Positions 34,555 through 44,158 of a stretch of 62,985 nt of DNA are shown here, piece by piece. Source of the DNA: Aeromonas bestiarum (GTDB taxonomy: Bacteria; Pseudomonadota; Gammaproteobacteria; Enterobacterales; Aeromonadaceae); NCBI RefSeq assembly GCF_000819745.1, contig NZ_CDDA01000039.1, forward strand, positions 1 to 62,985, written 5' to 3'. Both the position numbers and the translations under genes were made by a program. The notes under the pieces were generated by a model. That model was not told the origin of the DNA. It did not search any database and was given only the letters and a program-made list of their open reading frames with translations. Every line of letters starts with the position of its first letter. Positions within the stretch are counted from its first letter, which is position 1.

Positions 34555-34564
34555 TTATTGATTA
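34555..34564. promoter_or_regulatory. possible LitR operator half-site
   Basis: TTATTGATTA matches the left half of the LuxR/HapR operator (TTATTGAT core). The right half is poor. It lies 19 bases upstream of the litR ATG, where it could mediate autorepression. Confidence 0.4.
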
Positions 34565-34736
34565 TGGTGTTTATAGTATTGTCACCGATAATGCCCGAGG
34601 GCCTGCTAACTCTATCAATTAAAATAAGCCGATAAAAGCATCACGTATGCCTGACGCCTCTCGGCTTGGATGGTAGAATCCTCGGTTTTGACGTTAATGA
34701 ACGGCCAAATCCCCTTTGGCCATGAGGGAGTAAGTG

Positions 34737-35267
34737 ATGAAACACACCGTCGAGGTGATGATCTCCGAGGCTGAAGTAGCCGCCCGGATCGCCAAATTGG
34801 GTGAAGAGATCACCGCCCGTTATCAGGGTTCTGACGAAGTGGTCATGATTGGCCTGCTGCGTGGCTCTTGCGTCTTCCTGGCCGATCTGTGCCGCCAGAC
34901 CCCGCTGCCCGTCACCCTGGATTTTATGACCGCCTCCAGCTATGGCTCCGGCATGCGCAGTACCCGTGACGTTCGCATCCTCAAAGATCTGGATGACGAC
35001 ATCAAGGGCAAGGACGTACTGATCGTCGAAGACATCATCGACACCGGCTACACCCTCAACAAGGTGCGTGAAATCCTGTCACTGCGCGAGCCTAAATCCC
35101 TCGCCATCTGCACCCTGCTGGACAAACCGTCCCGCCGCGAGGTGCAGGTGCCGGTGGACTGGATCGGTTTCTCCATTCCGGACGAATTCGTGGTGGGTTG
35201 TGGTATCGACTACGCCCAGAAGTACCGCAACCTGCCGTTTATCGGCAAAGTGGTACCCCAGGAGTAA
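34737..35267 (+). CDS. hpt: hypoxanthine phosphoribosyltransferase
   Basis: A 176-residue purine-salvage enzyme turning hypoxanthine (and guanine) plus PRPP into nucleotides. The start [20 protein letters not shown] equals the E. coli protein closely, and the PRPP loop [17 protein letters not shown] is at about 95-111. A GTG one codon upstream (34734) is possible, but the ATG at 34737 aligns with homologues and GGGAG lies before it. Confidence 0.96.
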   Translation: MKHTVEVMISEAEVAARIAKLGEEITARYQGSDEVVMIGLLRGSCVFLADLCRQTPLPVTLDFMTASSYGSGMRSTRDVRILKDLDDDIKGKDVLIVEDIIDTGYTLNKVREILSLREPKSLAICTLLDKPSRREVQVPVDWIGFSIPDEFVVGCGIDYAQKYRNLPFIGKVVPQE

Positions 35268-35378
35268 GCCAGGTTCAGGAATATCACGGGTGAAGTGGCC
35301 TTGCGCCCTTTACTCTGTGCAGGCGGCCTTGGCCGCCTTTTCTGTATCGAGCCGGATTCAACCATCACAGAGGTTGCA

Positions 35379-36296
35379 ATGAACGCACTGGAAATCAGCG
35401 GCCTGAAAAAGACCTATCAGGGGGGCGTCGAAGCCCTTAAAGGCATCGATCTGACCGTCAAGCAGGGGGATTTCTTCGCCTTGCTCGGCCCCAACGGGGC
35501 AGGCAAGTCCACCACCATAGGCATCATCAGCTCGCTGGTGAACAAGAGCGCCGGCAAGGTAAAGGTGTTCGGCTACGACATAGACAACCAGCTGGAGCAG
35601 GCCAAGGCCCAGCTCGGCCTGGTGCCGCAGGAGTTCAACTTCAGCCAGTTCGAGAAGGTGAGCCAGATCGTCATCCATCAGGCCGGTTTCTATGGCGTAC
35701 CCAGGGCCGAAGCCAAGATCCGCGCCGAGAAGTACCTGCGCCAGCTCGATCTGTGGGACAAGCGCGACATGCCGGCCCGCACCCTCTCCGGCGGCATGAA
35801 GCGCCGGCTGATGATCGCCCGCGCCCTGATGCACGAGCCCAGACTGCTGATCCTGGACGAACCGACCGCCGGGGTGGATATCGAGATCCGCCGCTCCATG
35901 TGGACCTTCCTCAAGGAGCTCAACGAGCAGGGCGTCACCATCATCCTCACCACCCACTATCTGGAAGAGGCCGAGATGCTGTGCCGCAACATAGGCATCA
36001 TCGACAAGGGTCGGCTGATTGAAAACACCAGCATGAAGAAGCTGCTCGGCAAGCTGAGCCGCGAGACCTTCATGCTGGATCTGGCACCGGGCTCCGCCGT
36101 GCCGAACGTGCCCGAGTTCAACGGCCGCATGCAGGACGAGCGCACCCTGGAGGTGGATCTGGACAAGAGCCAGTCCCTCAACAGCCTGTTCGAGCAGCTG
36201 TCGGGCCAGCAGGTGCAGGTACTGAGCATGCGCAACAAGGCCAATCGGCTGGAAGAGCTGTTCGTCAGCCTGGTCGAGGAGGGGAGAAAAGCATGA
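35379..36296 (+). CDS. yadG: ABC transporter ATP-binding protein YadG
   Basis: A 305-residue ATPase. Walker A is LLGPNGAGKSTTIGIISSL (about 36-54), the signature LSGGMKRRLMIARAL, and Walker B LLILDEPTAGVDIEIRR. A C-terminal extension beyond 230 follows, as in ABC-2 type exporters. It overlaps yadH by four bases. Together they match E. coli YadGH, an exporter of unknown substrate. Confidence 0.93.
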   Translation: MNALEISGLKKTYQGGVEALKGIDLTVKQGDFFALLGPNGAGKSTTIGIISSLVNKSAGKVKVFGYDIDNQLEQAKAQLGLVPQEFNFSQFEKVSQIVIHQAGFYGVPRAEAKIRAEKYLRQLDLWDKRDMPARTLSGGMKRRLMIARALMHEPRLLILDEPTAGVDIEIRRSMWTFLKELNEQGVTIILTTHYLEEAEMLCRNIGIIDKGRLIENTSMKKLLGKLSRETFMLDLAPGSAVPNVPEFNGRMQDERTLEVDLDKSQSLNSLFEQLSGQQVQVLSMRNKANRLEELFVSLVEEGRKA

Positions 36297-37066
36297 ATCT
36301 GACCACTTATTACATCGCCTTCAAGAGCATTCTGGCCAAGGAAGTGAGCCGCTTCACCCGGATCTGGATCCAGACCCTGGTGCCGCCCGCCATCACCATG
36401 AGCCTCTACTTTGTCATCTTCGGCAACCTGATAGGTTCGCGCATCGGTGACATGGGGGGCTTCAGCTACATGGAGTTCATCGTGCCTGGCCTCATCATGA
36501 TGTCGGTGATCACCAACTCCTACTCCAACGTCGCTTCCTCCTTCTTCAGCGCCAAGTTCCAGCGCAACGTGGAGGAGCTGCTGGTGGCGCCTGTGCCCAA
36601 CTACGTCATCATCGCTGGTTACGTGGGCGGCGGTGTGGCCCGAGGCCTCTGTGTCGGCCTCATCGTCACCCTGGTGTCGCTGTTCTTCGTGCCGCTGCAG
36701 ATCCACCACCTGTTCAGCGTCTGCTTCACCGTGCTGCTGACCGCCATCCTCTTCTCGCTGGGGGGGCTGATCAACGCCGTGTTTGCCAAGACCTTCGACG
36801 ACATCAGCATCATTCCCACCTTCGTGCTGACGCCACTCACCTACCTGGGCGGGGTCTTCTACTCCATCAGCCTGCTGCCCCCCTTCTGGCAGGGGGTCTC
36901 CCAGGTGAACCCCATCATCTACATGGTGAACGCGTTCCGCTACGGCTTCCTCGGCATCTCGGACGTGCCGCTCGGCACCGCCTACCTCATCATCATCGGC
37001 TTCATCGTGGCCCTCTACGGTCTGGCCTGGTGGCTCATCTCCCGCGGCACCGGGCTGCGGCACTGA
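36293..37066 (+). CDS. yadH: ABC-2 type permease YadH
   Basis: A 257-residue inner-membrane permease with six hydrophobic segments. The ABC-2 motif lies near the C-terminus (LTYLGGVFYSISLLPPFWQG, then VNPIIYMVNAFRYG). The ATGA overlap with yadG indicates coupling. A strong terminator follows. Confidence 0.93.
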   Translation: MNLTTYYIAFKSILAKEVSRFTRIWIQTLVPPAITMSLYFVIFGNLIGSRIGDMGGFSYMEFIVPGLIMMSVITNSYSNVASSFFSAKFQRNVEELLVAPVPNYVIIAGYVGGGVARGLCVGLIVTLVSLFFVPLQIHHLFSVCFTVLLTAILFSLGGLINAVFAKTFDDISIIPTFVLTPLTYLGGVFYSISLLPPFWQGVSQVNPIIYMVNAFRYGFLGISDVPLGTAYLIIIGFIVALYGLAWWLISRGTGLRH

Positions 37067-37076
37067 GTCCTACTCA

Positions 37077-37110
37077 AAACGGGGCGTCCATGCGGGCGCC
37101 CCGTTTATTT
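37077..37110 (+). terminator. terminator after yadGH
   Basis: Ten-bp stem AAACGGGGCG/CGCCCCGTTT with a 10-base loop and a T-rich tail. Confidence 0.85.
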
Positions 37111-37218
37111 CTGCGTTGCCTTACAAAAAATGAAAACAGTGGCGTGAGCCGCCGTCGAACTCATTGCGGCTCGGTCGGGAAGGGTTAGAATCTAGCTCTC
37201 TCTATAAAGAGGTAGCCC

Positions 37219-37638
37219 ATGCCCGCGTATTTGCGCATGCTGGCCAATCTGGCCCTGGGGGGATTCTTCGTGGCCTCGGCGGCTTTCAAGCTGGCATCCC
37301 CGGCGTTGTTTATCGAGCAGATCGGTGCCTTCGGCCTGATCTGGTCGTCGCTGATCCCGGCAGTTGCCTGGGGGCTGATCGCGCTTGAGCTCTGCGCCGG
37401 GCTGGCGGTGATCGCCAACTTGCGCTGGGGGCTCTGGCTGGTGATGGCGCTGCTGGCCCTGTTCATTCCCGTGTTGGGCTATGGCGTCGCCATCGGGCTC
37501 GACATCGCTTGTGGCTGCCTGGGCCGTGCCGATCTCGGCTCGCTGCCACAGGCCATTGTGCGGGATCTGCTGCTACTGACGCTCGCGGGCGCCCTGCTGC
37601 GACGCTCCCGCCCCGTTTCAATCGTTAGTAAGGAGTAG
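37219..37638 (+). CDS. MauE/DoxX family membrane protein
   Basis: A 139-residue four-helix membrane protein. LGGFFVASAAFKLASPALF is the first-helix motif, and a Cys-x-Cys pair (DIACGCLGRADLG, about 100) is typical of MauE-like proteins, which help periplasmic disulfide or methylamine dehydrogenase maturation. Four bases separate it from the rhodanese lipoprotein gene, so the two probably act together on thiol or sulfur chemistry at the inner membrane. Confidence 0.8.
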   Translation: MPAYLRMLANLALGGFFVASAAFKLASPALFIEQIGAFGLIWSSLIPAVAWGLIALELCAGLAVIANLRWGLWLVMALLALFIPVLGYGVAIGLDIACGCLGRADLGSLPQAIVRDLLLLTLAGALLRRSRPVSIVSKE

Positions 37639-37642
37639 TGAC

Positions 37643-38170
37643 ATGATGAGATTGCGATCCCGCACCCTGGTTGCCTCGCTGATCGCCGCCAGCTTTGCCC
37701 TGAGTGGCTGCGGTGACAATCAGTTCGAGCAGGAGACCAAGCTGGAGCAGGCGGCGGTGCAGCTTGCCCAGGAGGCCCAGCAGGGGGGTTATCAGCTGTT
37801 GACCGTGGCCGAGTTGAAGACCCGGATGGACAAGGGGGAGGAGCTGGTGATCATCGACACCATGCCCTATGAGGACGCCTTCAAGAAGGAACACATCCCG
37901 GGGGCCAAGAACTTCGTCTTCGTGAAAGAGGCCAAGTCAGGCGACAACTGGAGCCAGATCGTGGAGGGGAGCGGCACGCCTGAGCAGTTCCAGGCGTTGC
38001 TGGGGGACGACAAGACCCGCCCCGTGGTGATTTACTGCGGTTTCGTCAAGTGCGGCCGCAGCCACAACGCCGCCGCCTGGGCCGTGACCCAGGGCTATCA
38101 GCAGGTCTATCGGGTGCCGGGTGGCATCTTCGCCTGGAAAGGCGCCGGTTACCCCGTCACTGCCGAGTAA
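37643..38170 (+). CDS. rhodanese-domain lipoprotein
   Basis: A 175-residue protein with a lipobox LSGC (about residue 23), so it is anchored in the envelope. The rhodanese-like domain shows EELVIIDTMPYEDAFKKEHI and ends with the loop VVIYCGFVKCGRSHNAA. That loop has two cysteines, the first in the catalytic position, although the loop sequence is not the classical CxxGxR. It is an operon with the MauE/DoxX-like gene. A second ATG at 37646 is possible. Confidence 0.85.
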   Translation: MMRLRSRTLVASLIAASFALSGCGDNQFEQETKLEQAAVQLAQEAQQGGYQLLTVAELKTRMDKGEELVIIDTMPYEDAFKKEHIPGAKNFVFVKEAKSGDNWSQIVEGSGTPEQFQALLGDDKTRPVVIYCGFVKCGRSHNAAAWAVTQGYQQVYRVPGGIFAWKGAGYPVTAE

Positions 38171-38204
38171 ATATGTCCTGCCTACAGGGACGGTATAGCT
38201 GAAA

Positions 38205-38234
38205 AGAAGAAGCCCGCAATTGCGGGCTTCTCTC
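38205..38234. terminator. terminator between the rhodanese and monooxygenase genes
   Basis: Perfect 11-bp palindromic stem GAAGCCCGCAA/TTGCGGGCTTC between convergent genes; T-runs are modest. Confidence 0.75.
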
Positions 38235-38251
38235 GTATGGTCAAGTTCAGG

Positions 38252-38599
38252 TCAGAGTTGGGGGGCGTCGTACTGCTCGGGTTCGTCGCTATAGACACAG
38301 ACGTTCCACTTGGCGGCCAGACCCTCATCGGCCAGGCAGTAACGTTCGAAGAAGGCTTTGATTTCCGCGCGCTGGCAGTGGGCTTCGAAGCTGGCCATAT
38401 CTTGCCAGATCTCGTTGAAGGCGATGGGGAAGCTCTCCCCCTCGGCAAACGGACTGGCGATGTGGCGGGTCACCCGATATTGCAGACAGCCATCTTCGCG
38501 CAGGGTATTGGGCTCGAGGGCCTGCAGCACCTGAAACAGGGCCTGCTCCTGACCGGGCTTGGGCAGGAACTGGGCGATGCAATAAACCTTCTTGGACAT
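38252..38599 (-). CDS. antibiotic biosynthesis monooxygenase (YgiN-like) family protein
   Basis: A 115-residue protein with the ABM ferredoxin-like fold: YCIAQFLPKPGQEQALFQVL, then EDGCLQYRVTRH, AFNEIWQDMASFEAHC and a terminal helix. Such dimers include quinol monooxygenases and small heme- or quinone-handling enzymes. The substrate is not known. It is 24 bp from panC on the same strand and may be co-transcribed with it. Confidence 0.85.
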   Translation of the reverse strand: MSKKVYCIAQFLPKPGQEQALFQVLQALEPNTLREDGCLQYRVTRHIASPFAEGESFPIAFNEIWQDMASFEAHCQRAEIKAFFERYCLADEGLAAKWNVCVYSDEPEQYDAPQL

Positions 38600-38623
38600 G
38601 AGACTCTCCTGGTTGTGGCTGAT

Positions 38624-39481
38624 TCAGGCTTGCTGAAGCGTGACCACACGGTTGTCGATGAGGCGGGCCTTGCCGAGATAGGCCGCCATCAGGATCACCA
38701 GTTGCTGGCTCTGCTCGGTGGCGGATTCGAGGGTCGCGGCATCGACGATGTCGATGGCATCGGTGCGGAAACCGGCGTTGTCGAGGCGCTGGCTGGCCTG
38801 CGCCACCAGGGAGGGCAGGTGGTGATCCCCCGCTTCAATCTCTCCGGCGATCCAGTTCATGGTGCGTGCCAGCTCGGGGGCCAGCGCCCGCTCGGCGGCG
38901 GTCAGATAGCCGTTGCGCGATGACAGCGCCAGCCCGTCCTCGGCCCGCACCGTGGGCACGCCGACGATCTCGATGGGCATGGCCATGTCGGCCACCATCT
39001 TGCGAATGAGCGCCAGCTGCTGGTAATCCTTCTGGCCGAAGCAGGCCACGTCAGGCTGCACCAGGTTGAACAGCTTGGTAACGACTGTGCTGACACCGCG
39101 GAAGTGGCCCGGACGCAGCGCCCCTTCCAGCAGACCGGAGAGACCCGGCACCTCGACGAAGGTCTGGCTGGCCAGCCCCTGCGGATACATGATCTCCGGG
39201 GTCGGGGTGAACACCAGATCCACGCCGGCGCTCTCCAGCGCGGCGCAATCCTGCGCCAGGGTGCGCGGATAGTTGACGAGATCCGCTGCCTTGTCGAACT
39301 GCATGGGGTTGACGAAGATGCTGACCACCACCTTCTCGGCGTGGCTGTGCGCCTCTTTCACCAGCGTCAGGTGTCCCTGATGCAGGTTGCCCATGGTGGG
39401 CACGAATGCGATGGCACGCCCTTCACGGCGCCATTGGCCGATCTGTTCACGCAGAGCGGCAGGATTGTTAACGACCAACAT
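38624..39481 (-). CDS. panC: pantothenate synthetase PanC
   Basis: A 285-residue enzyme joining pantoate to beta-alanine with ATP. It has [20 protein letters not shown] (HxGH nucleotide motif, about 23-42), [13 protein letters not shown] and [17 protein letters not shown], all family hallmarks. ATG 39481 is the standard start. It sits 106 bp after panB, in the usual panB-panC order. Confidence 0.97.
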   Translation of the reverse strand: MLVVNNPAALREQIGQWRREGRAIAFVPTMGNLHQGHLTLVKEAHSHAEKVVVSIFVNPMQFDKAADLVNYPRTLAQDCAALESAGVDLVFTPTPEIMYPQGLASQTFVEVPGLSGLLEGALRPGHFRGVSTVVTKLFNLVQPDVACFGQKDYQQLALIRKMVADMAMPIEIVGVPTVRAEDGLALSSRNGYLTAAERALAPELARTMNWIAGEIEAGDHHLPSLVAQASQRLDNAGFRTDAIDIVDAATLESATEQSQQLVILMAAYLGKARLIDNRVVTLQQA

Positions 39482-39587
39482 CGGCAGTTCACCTTCGGAA
39501 ATATCAAACAGAGGAAACGGGTTGCATCGGCGGGAAAGGGAGGGCGAAACGGGGGCCTGTGCCCCCGCTCTCATCCATACCGCCGGA

Positions 39588-40382
39588 TCAGTTGAAACAG
39601 TGTTCGGGGCCGGGGAAGGTGCCCTCGCTCACCTGCTGCACATAGAGCCGGATGGCGGCATGCATGTCGCCGGTTTCGGCCAGGAAGTTCTTGGTGAACT
39701 TGGGCACGTAACCCGAGGTGATGCCGAAGGCATCGTGCATCACCAGGATCTGGCCATCGGTGGCGGGACCGGCACCTATGCCGATCACCGGGATGCGCAG
39801 CGCCTTGGTGATGCGCTCGGCCAGGGCGACCGGCACGCACTCGAGCACCAGCATCTGGATGCCGGCTTCCTGCAGGCAGAGCGCCTGGCGGTAGATCTCC
39901 TGGGCCTGGAACTCGTCGCGCCCCTGCACCTTGAAGCCGCCAAACACATGGACGGATTGCGGGGTGAGGCCGAGGTGGCCACAGACAGGCACGCCATTGC
40001 GAGTCAGGTGGCGAATGCTGTCACACAGCCAGTCGCCCCCTTCCATCTTCACCATGCGGGCACCGGCGGCCATCAGCCGGGCGGCGTTCTGGTAGGTCTG
40101 ATCCGGGGTGGCATAGCTCATGAACGGCATGTCGGTCACCACCAGCGCATTGGTGGTGCCGCGCACCACACAACGGGTGTGATAGACCATCTCATCCATG
40201 CTGACCGCCAGCGTGTCCTGGCCCCCTTGCAACACCATGCCCAGCGAATCGCCGATGAGCAGCACGTGGGCGCCCTCGTCGTCGAACAGCTTGGCGAAGC
40301 TGGCATCATAGGCGGTGATGGCGGTGATGCGTTGCCCTTCCTGCTTCATCTTCAGCAGGCTGGCGGTGGTGATCTTGCTCAT
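39588..40382 (-). CDS. panB: 3-methyl-2-oxobutanoate hydroxymethyltransferase PanB
   Basis: A 264-residue TIM-barrel enzyme making ketopantoate from ketoisovalerate and methylene-tetrahydrofolate. [38 protein letters not shown] and VKMEGG are conserved. It lies between folK and panC; folate and pantothenate genes are commonly adjacent because PanB uses a folate cofactor. Confidence 0.97.
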   Translation of the reverse strand: MSKITTASLLKMKQEGQRITAITAYDASFAKLFDDEGAHVLLIGDSLGMVLQGGQDTLAVSMDEMVYHTRCVVRGTTNALVVTDMPFMSYATPDQTYQNAARLMAAGARMVKMEGGDWLCDSIRHLTRNGVPVCGHLGLTPQSVHVFGGFKVQGRDEFQAQEIYRQALCLQEAGIQMLVLECVPVALAERITKALRIPVIGIGAGPATDGQILVMHDAFGITSGYVPKFTKNFLAETGDMHAAIRLYVQQVSEGTFPGPEHCFN

Positions 40383-40445
40383 AACGTTGCTCCTACTCGC
40401 CGCGTGTGTCCGTGAGGATCACAAGGGCGTCGATGGCTCTGCTCA

Positions 40446-40952
40446 TCAGGGTTCCCCAAGTGCTGCCACGGGGGCAATGATGGCAAGATCATTGTGCGGG
40501 CAGCGGGCAACCAGTTGTGCGAGCGGGGTGCCGCAGGGCAGCACCAGAGCGGGCGCAATCTCGGCAAGGGGCAGCAGCACGAACTCCCGCTCCTTCATGC
40601 CGTAATGGGGAACGACGAGGCGCTCATGCCTGATGATCCGATCGCCATAGAGCAGCAGATCGAGATCCAGGGTTCTGGGGCCCCAACGTTCATCCTTGCG
40701 CACACGTCCCTGTTCCAGCTCGATTTTTTGCAGTTGATCCAGCAAGGCCAGGGGGCCGAGCCGGGTGTTCAGCCGCACCACGGCGTTGACGTAGTCCGGC
40801 TGATCCGCAGGGCCCATGGGGCGACTGCTGTAAAACGAGGAGGCCTGTTGCAACTCGGACTCCGGCAGCGCCGCCAGTGCGACCACGGCGCGGCGGGCCT
40901 GGCCGAGCGGGTCAGCCAGATTGGAGCCGATGGCAACGAAGACCTCGGTCAT
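40446..40952 (-). CDS. folK: 6-hydroxymethyl-7,8-dihydropterin pyrophosphokinase FolK
   Basis: A 168-residue folate-pathway kinase. VFVAIGSNLADPLGQARRAV at the start, and the core RKDERWGPRTLDLDLLLYGD (about 88-107), identify HPPK. Its start overlaps the pcnB stop by one base, so the two are coupled. Confidence 0.97.
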   Translation of the reverse strand: MTEVFVAIGSNLADPLGQARRAVVALAALPESELQQASSFYSSRPMGPADQPDYVNAVVRLNTRLGPLALLDQLQKIELEQGRVRKDERWGPRTLDLDLLLYGDRIIRHERLVVPHYGMKEREFVLLPLAEIAPALVLPCGTPLAQLVARCPHNDLAIIAPVAALGEP

Positions 40953-42391
40953 TACTCGGCCGCTTTCGGCTTGCGACGACGGGGGCGACGACGGTTGCGG
41001 CTGTTGCTGTTACCGCTGCGCTTTTCGTCGGTCGCAGGTGCGCGTTCACCGCCCCGGGTCGCTTCCCGTTGCAGTTGCGGGCGCACGTCCGGATTGGACT
41101 CCACATAGCGTTCCCACCAGCTGGCGAGCTCGCCGAGGCCGCGCTCGACCCGGTTGCGCAGCAACAGGAAGTCGTAGGCGGCGCGGAATTTCGGGTGCTC
41201 CATGGCCCGCTCGGGGTGACGACCCTGACGGCGGGTCAGTCGCTGTTGCAGCGCCCAGATGTCGCGCACATCCGTGGTGAACCGGCGCGGTACGGCGATG
41301 ATCCGCACCTGGTTGTCCAGCACCTCGTTGATGGCCAGCATGAAGGCGTCGTGCCAGGGCAGGCCGCTCTCGTTTTCCAGCACGCGGGCGCGGGCTTCGA
41401 CACAGCCCCACAGCAGGGTGGCGTAGAGGAAGGCCGGGGTGACTCGCTTGTCGGCCCGCACCCGGGTGTCGGTATCGAGCAGCGCCAGTTCGATGAACTG
41501 CTCGAACGGCGAGGTGCCGTGGGGCGTGAACAGGGCGGCCACCTGCGGGAACAGCGGCTGGAACAGCCCGTATTCGCGCATCAGCTTGTAGGTCGCCAGG
41601 CCATCGCCAGCCAGGAACAGCTTGAGGGTCTCCTCAAACAGGCGGGCGGCGGGGATGTCCTGCAGCAGGGATGCCAGCTCCTTGATGGGGGCGGCGCTGC
41701 GCGGGCTTATGGTCATGTCCAGCTTGGCGGCGAAACGCACGGCGCGCAGCATGCGCACCGGATCCTCGCGATAGCGGGTCTCGGGGTCGCCGATCAGCTC
41801 CAGCTTGCGCTGGGCGAGGTCCTCGATACCGCCCTCGAAATCGTGCAGGGTGAAATCCCTGGCACTGTAATAGAGGGCGTTGACGGTGAAGTCGCGACGC
41901 TCGGCATCCTCTTCTATGGTGCCGTAGACGTTGTCGCGCAGCAGCATGCCTTCATCAGACTGGGCCGACACATGCTTGCTGGTATTGACCTGATGGTGGT
42001 GACCCCGGAAGGTGGCCACTTCGATCACGTCACGACCAAAGACGATGTGGGCCAGGCGGAAGCGGCGGCCGATCAGGCGGCAGTTGCTGAACAGCGCCTT
42101 GATCTGCTCCGGCGTCGCGTTGGTAGCGATGTCGAAATCCTTTGGCGTCTTCCCGAGCAGCAGATCCCGGACACCCCCGCCGACCAGGTAGGCATCATAG
42201 CCACCCTTGTTCAGGCGATAGAGCACCTTGAGCGCATTCTCGCTGATCTCTTTGCGCGAGATGGGGTGCTGGTCACGGCTTAAGGTACGGCGTTGCCCGG
42301 TTACGTGGGCCGGGATGGGAGACTCCACCGACTGCTCGCCGTCTTCCTTGCCGAGCACCTTGCGGCAAAAGTTTGCGATCTGGGAAAAAAT
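40952..42391 (-). CDS. pcnB: poly(A) polymerase I PcnB, probable AUU start
   Basis: A 479-residue RNA polyadenylating enzyme. The nucleotidyltransferase motif [20 protein letters not shown] is at about 60-79, followed by the [15 protein letters not shown] region and a basic C-terminal tail ([12 protein letters not shown]). The E. coli protein begins [12 protein letters not shown], and here [12 protein letters not shown] follows an ATT codon at 42391 with AGAGGT about 6 bases upstream. E. coli pcnB is known to start at AUU. The ATG at 42406 would place the ribosome-binding site inside the coding region, so I prefer AUU. Confidence 0.92.
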   Translation of the reverse strand: MFSQIANFCRKVLGKEDGEQSVESPIPAHVTGQRRTLSRDQHPISRKEISENALKVLYRLNKGGYDAYLVGGGVRDLLLGKTPKDFDIATNATPEQIKALFSNCRLIGRRFRLAHIVFGRDVIEVATFRGHHHQVNTSKHVSAQSDEGMLLRDNVYGTIEEDAERRDFTVNALYYSARDFTLHDFEGGIEDLAQRKLELIGDPETRYREDPVRMLRAVRFAAKLDMTISPRSAAPIKELASLLQDIPAARLFEETLKLFLAGDGLATYKLMREYGLFQPLFPQVAALFTPHGTSPFEQFIELALLDTDTRVRADKRVTPAFLYATLLWGCVEARARVLENESGLPWHDAFMLAINEVLDNQVRIIAVPRRFTTDVRDIWALQQRLTRRQGRHPERAMEHPKFRAAYDFLLLRNRVERGLGELASWWERYVESNPDVRPQLQREATRGGERAPATDEKRSGNSNSRNRRRPRRRKPKAAE

Positions 42392-42450
42392 GGTACACCT
42401 CTTCATGACTTCAAATTGACGGGAGGCCAAAAAATAGCGGCCTATCATAG

Positions 42451-42558
42451 CTCAGGCCTGACCAAATGAAAAACGATGTGGTTCATTCAAAAAGTTCAGG
42501 CTTGGCTAACCAAAAAACTGTGTTGTCCATGTCAGCGCGCTCAGGCCTGACCCAATGC
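42451..42558. repeat. short direct repeat between pcnB and gluQ
   Basis: CTCAGGCCTGACCAAATG (42451-42468) recurs as CTCAGGCCTGACCCAATG (42540-42557) over the gluQ stop codon, one change in 18. A weaker related string lies between them near 42500. The copy lies downstream of gluQ in the pcnB promoter region. Confidence 0.6.
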
Positions 42559-43476
42559 AAAGCCCGGTGTTCCCTGTTCCAGGCTGATCTTCTCTCTGGC
42601 TGGAACCCGGTCGAGCCGCCAGTGGGCAATGCCCCAGCCGATGATCTCGTCAATGCGGCTCGCCATCAGCTCGGGAGGGGGGCACTGGCCGAGAAAGTGC
42701 AGCGCCTGCCACAGGGCCGGCCTGACCTCGTCCAGCGCCAGTGCCGGCGCATGGTTCTGCTTCGACAGCTTGTGGCCATCCGCCAGCACAGCCAGTGGCA
42801 GGTGCACCCAGGCAGGTACGCTGGCCCCCAGCGTCTGGTAGAGGGCAACCTGGCGCACCGTGGGCTCCAGCAGATCGGCGCCGCGCACTATCTCTGTGAT
42901 GCCGCTGTCCATGTCGTCCACCACCACCGCCAGGTTATAGGCGTAGAGGCCATCCCGGCGGCGTATGATGAAGTCCTCTTCGGCCAGCGCCGCAGGAACC
43001 GCAATGCGGCCCTGCAACCCATCCTCGAAATGGTAGACCGGATGATGCTGGCGCAGCCGGGCGGCGCATCCCTCGGCCCCGAGACCAAGCTCACGACAGT
43101 GGCCGCGGTACAAGCCGCCGCCCGCCATGATCTCGCGCCGGGTACAGCGGCACCAGTAGAGATCGCCAGCCTGATAGAGCTGCCCGATGATCTCGTCATA
43201 ACGACCATGACGCCGGCTCTGGTACATCACTTCCCCATCCCACTCCAGGCCATGGGCCGCCAATGTCTGCAGTATGAGCGGGGCGGCACCGGCCATCTCC
43301 CGCGGCGGATCTATGTCTTCGATCCGCACCAGCCAGCGTCCCTGTTGCGCCCTGGCCTGCAAGAAACTGCCGAGCGCCGCAATCAGGGAGCCAAAATGGA
43401 GCGGGCCTGACGGGGAGGGGGCAAAGCGACCTGTATAGGGGCGAGTCTGGGGTGACGGGACTGTATTCACGGGCAT
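42541..43476 (-). CDS. gluQ: glutamyl-Q tRNA(Asp) synthetase
   Basis: A 311-residue truncated GluRS paralogue that charges glutamate onto queuosine in tRNA-Asp. [20 protein letters not shown] holds the HIGH-like motif, and [12 protein letters not shown] holds the KMSKS-like motif. Four cysteines in the CRC...C region form the zinc site ([10 protein letters not shown] and then YRGHCREL). There is no anticodon-binding domain, as expected. It lies next to dksA, the usual neighbour. Confidence 0.95.
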   Translation of the reverse strand: MPVNTVPSPQTRPYTGRFAPSPSGPLHFGSLIAALGSFLQARAQQGRWLVRIEDIDPPREMAGAAPLILQTLAAHGLEWDGEVMYQSRRHGRYDEIIGQLYQAGDLYWCRCTRREIMAGGGLYRGHCRELGLGAEGCAARLRQHHPVYHFEDGLQGRIAVPAALAEEDFIIRRRDGLYAYNLAVVVDDMDSGITEIVRGADLLEPTVRQVALYQTLGASVPAWVHLPLAVLADGHKLSKQNHAPALALDEVRPALWQALHFLGQCPPPELMASRIDEIIGWGIAHWRLDRVPAREKISLEQGTPGFALGQA

Positions 43477-43540
43477 GGCAATCAGGGCAAGCGATTCATT
43501 GAGGCTGCATTCTGGGACGCCCAGACCAAAAGCTCAATAA

Positions 43541-43569
43541 AAAAGGGAGCTCGCAAGCTCCCTTTTTTC
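43541..43569 (-). terminator. dksA terminator
   Basis: Eleven-bp stem AAAAGGGAGCT/AGCTCCCTTTT with a 4-base loop; on the minus strand it follows the dksA stop and is T-rich, and it precedes gluQ. Confidence 0.9.
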
Positions 43570-43589
43570 AGTTATGCCAGTGGTCGGTA

Positions 43590-44039
43590 TTAACCGGCCA
43601 TCTGTTTTTCCTTGATTTCAGCGAGTGTCTTGCAGTCGACACAGAGGTCGGCTGTCGGACGGGCTTCCAGACGACGGATACCGATCTCGATACCGCAATG
43701 CTCGCAGTAACCGAAGTCATCGTCTTCAAGCAGCACCAAGGTCTTCTCGATCTTCTTGATCAGCTTGCGTTCACGGTCGCGGGTACGCAATTCGAGAGCG
43801 AACTCTTCTTCTTGCGCGGCGCGATCCACGGGATCCGGAAAGTTGGCTGCCTCATCCTTCATGTGGTCAACGGTGCGGTCAACTTCCTGCATCAGTTGGT
43901 TGCGCCAGGCTCCCAGGATCTTGCGAAAATGTGCCTTTTGTTGGTCATTCATGTACTCCTCACCCGGTTTTTCCTGGTAAGGCGCCACACCCGCAATGGC
44001 CAGGGGGCCCAGAGATTTCCTGTTTTCGCCTGTTGGCAT
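43590..44039 (-). CDS. dksA: RNA polymerase-binding transcription factor DksA
   Basis: A 149-residue stringent-response factor. The coiled-coil tip carries the acidic [12 protein letters not shown] (about 71-82) and the four-Cys zinc finger is [20 protein letters not shown] followed by LCVDC. The end [10 protein letters not shown] is conserved with E. coli (151 residues). It acts with ppGpp on the RNA polymerase secondary channel. Confidence 0.98.
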   Translation of the reverse strand: MPTGENRKSLGPLAIAGVAPYQEKPGEEYMNDQQKAHFRKILGAWRNQLMQEVDRTVDHMKDEAANFPDPVDRAAQEEEFALELRTRDRERKLIKKIEKTLVLLEDDDFGYCEHCGIEIGIRRLEARPTADLCVDCKTLAEIKEKQMAG

Positions 44040-44158
44040 GCCCTGTCTCCTAATTCAGCACGCTACCCGTGCCATCCATAAATTGAGGGCGACATCTATA
44101 GCAGAAGGGTAACGCGTAGGCAAACAAGCCGTACCAATTATGTTACCCATCCCAACAT

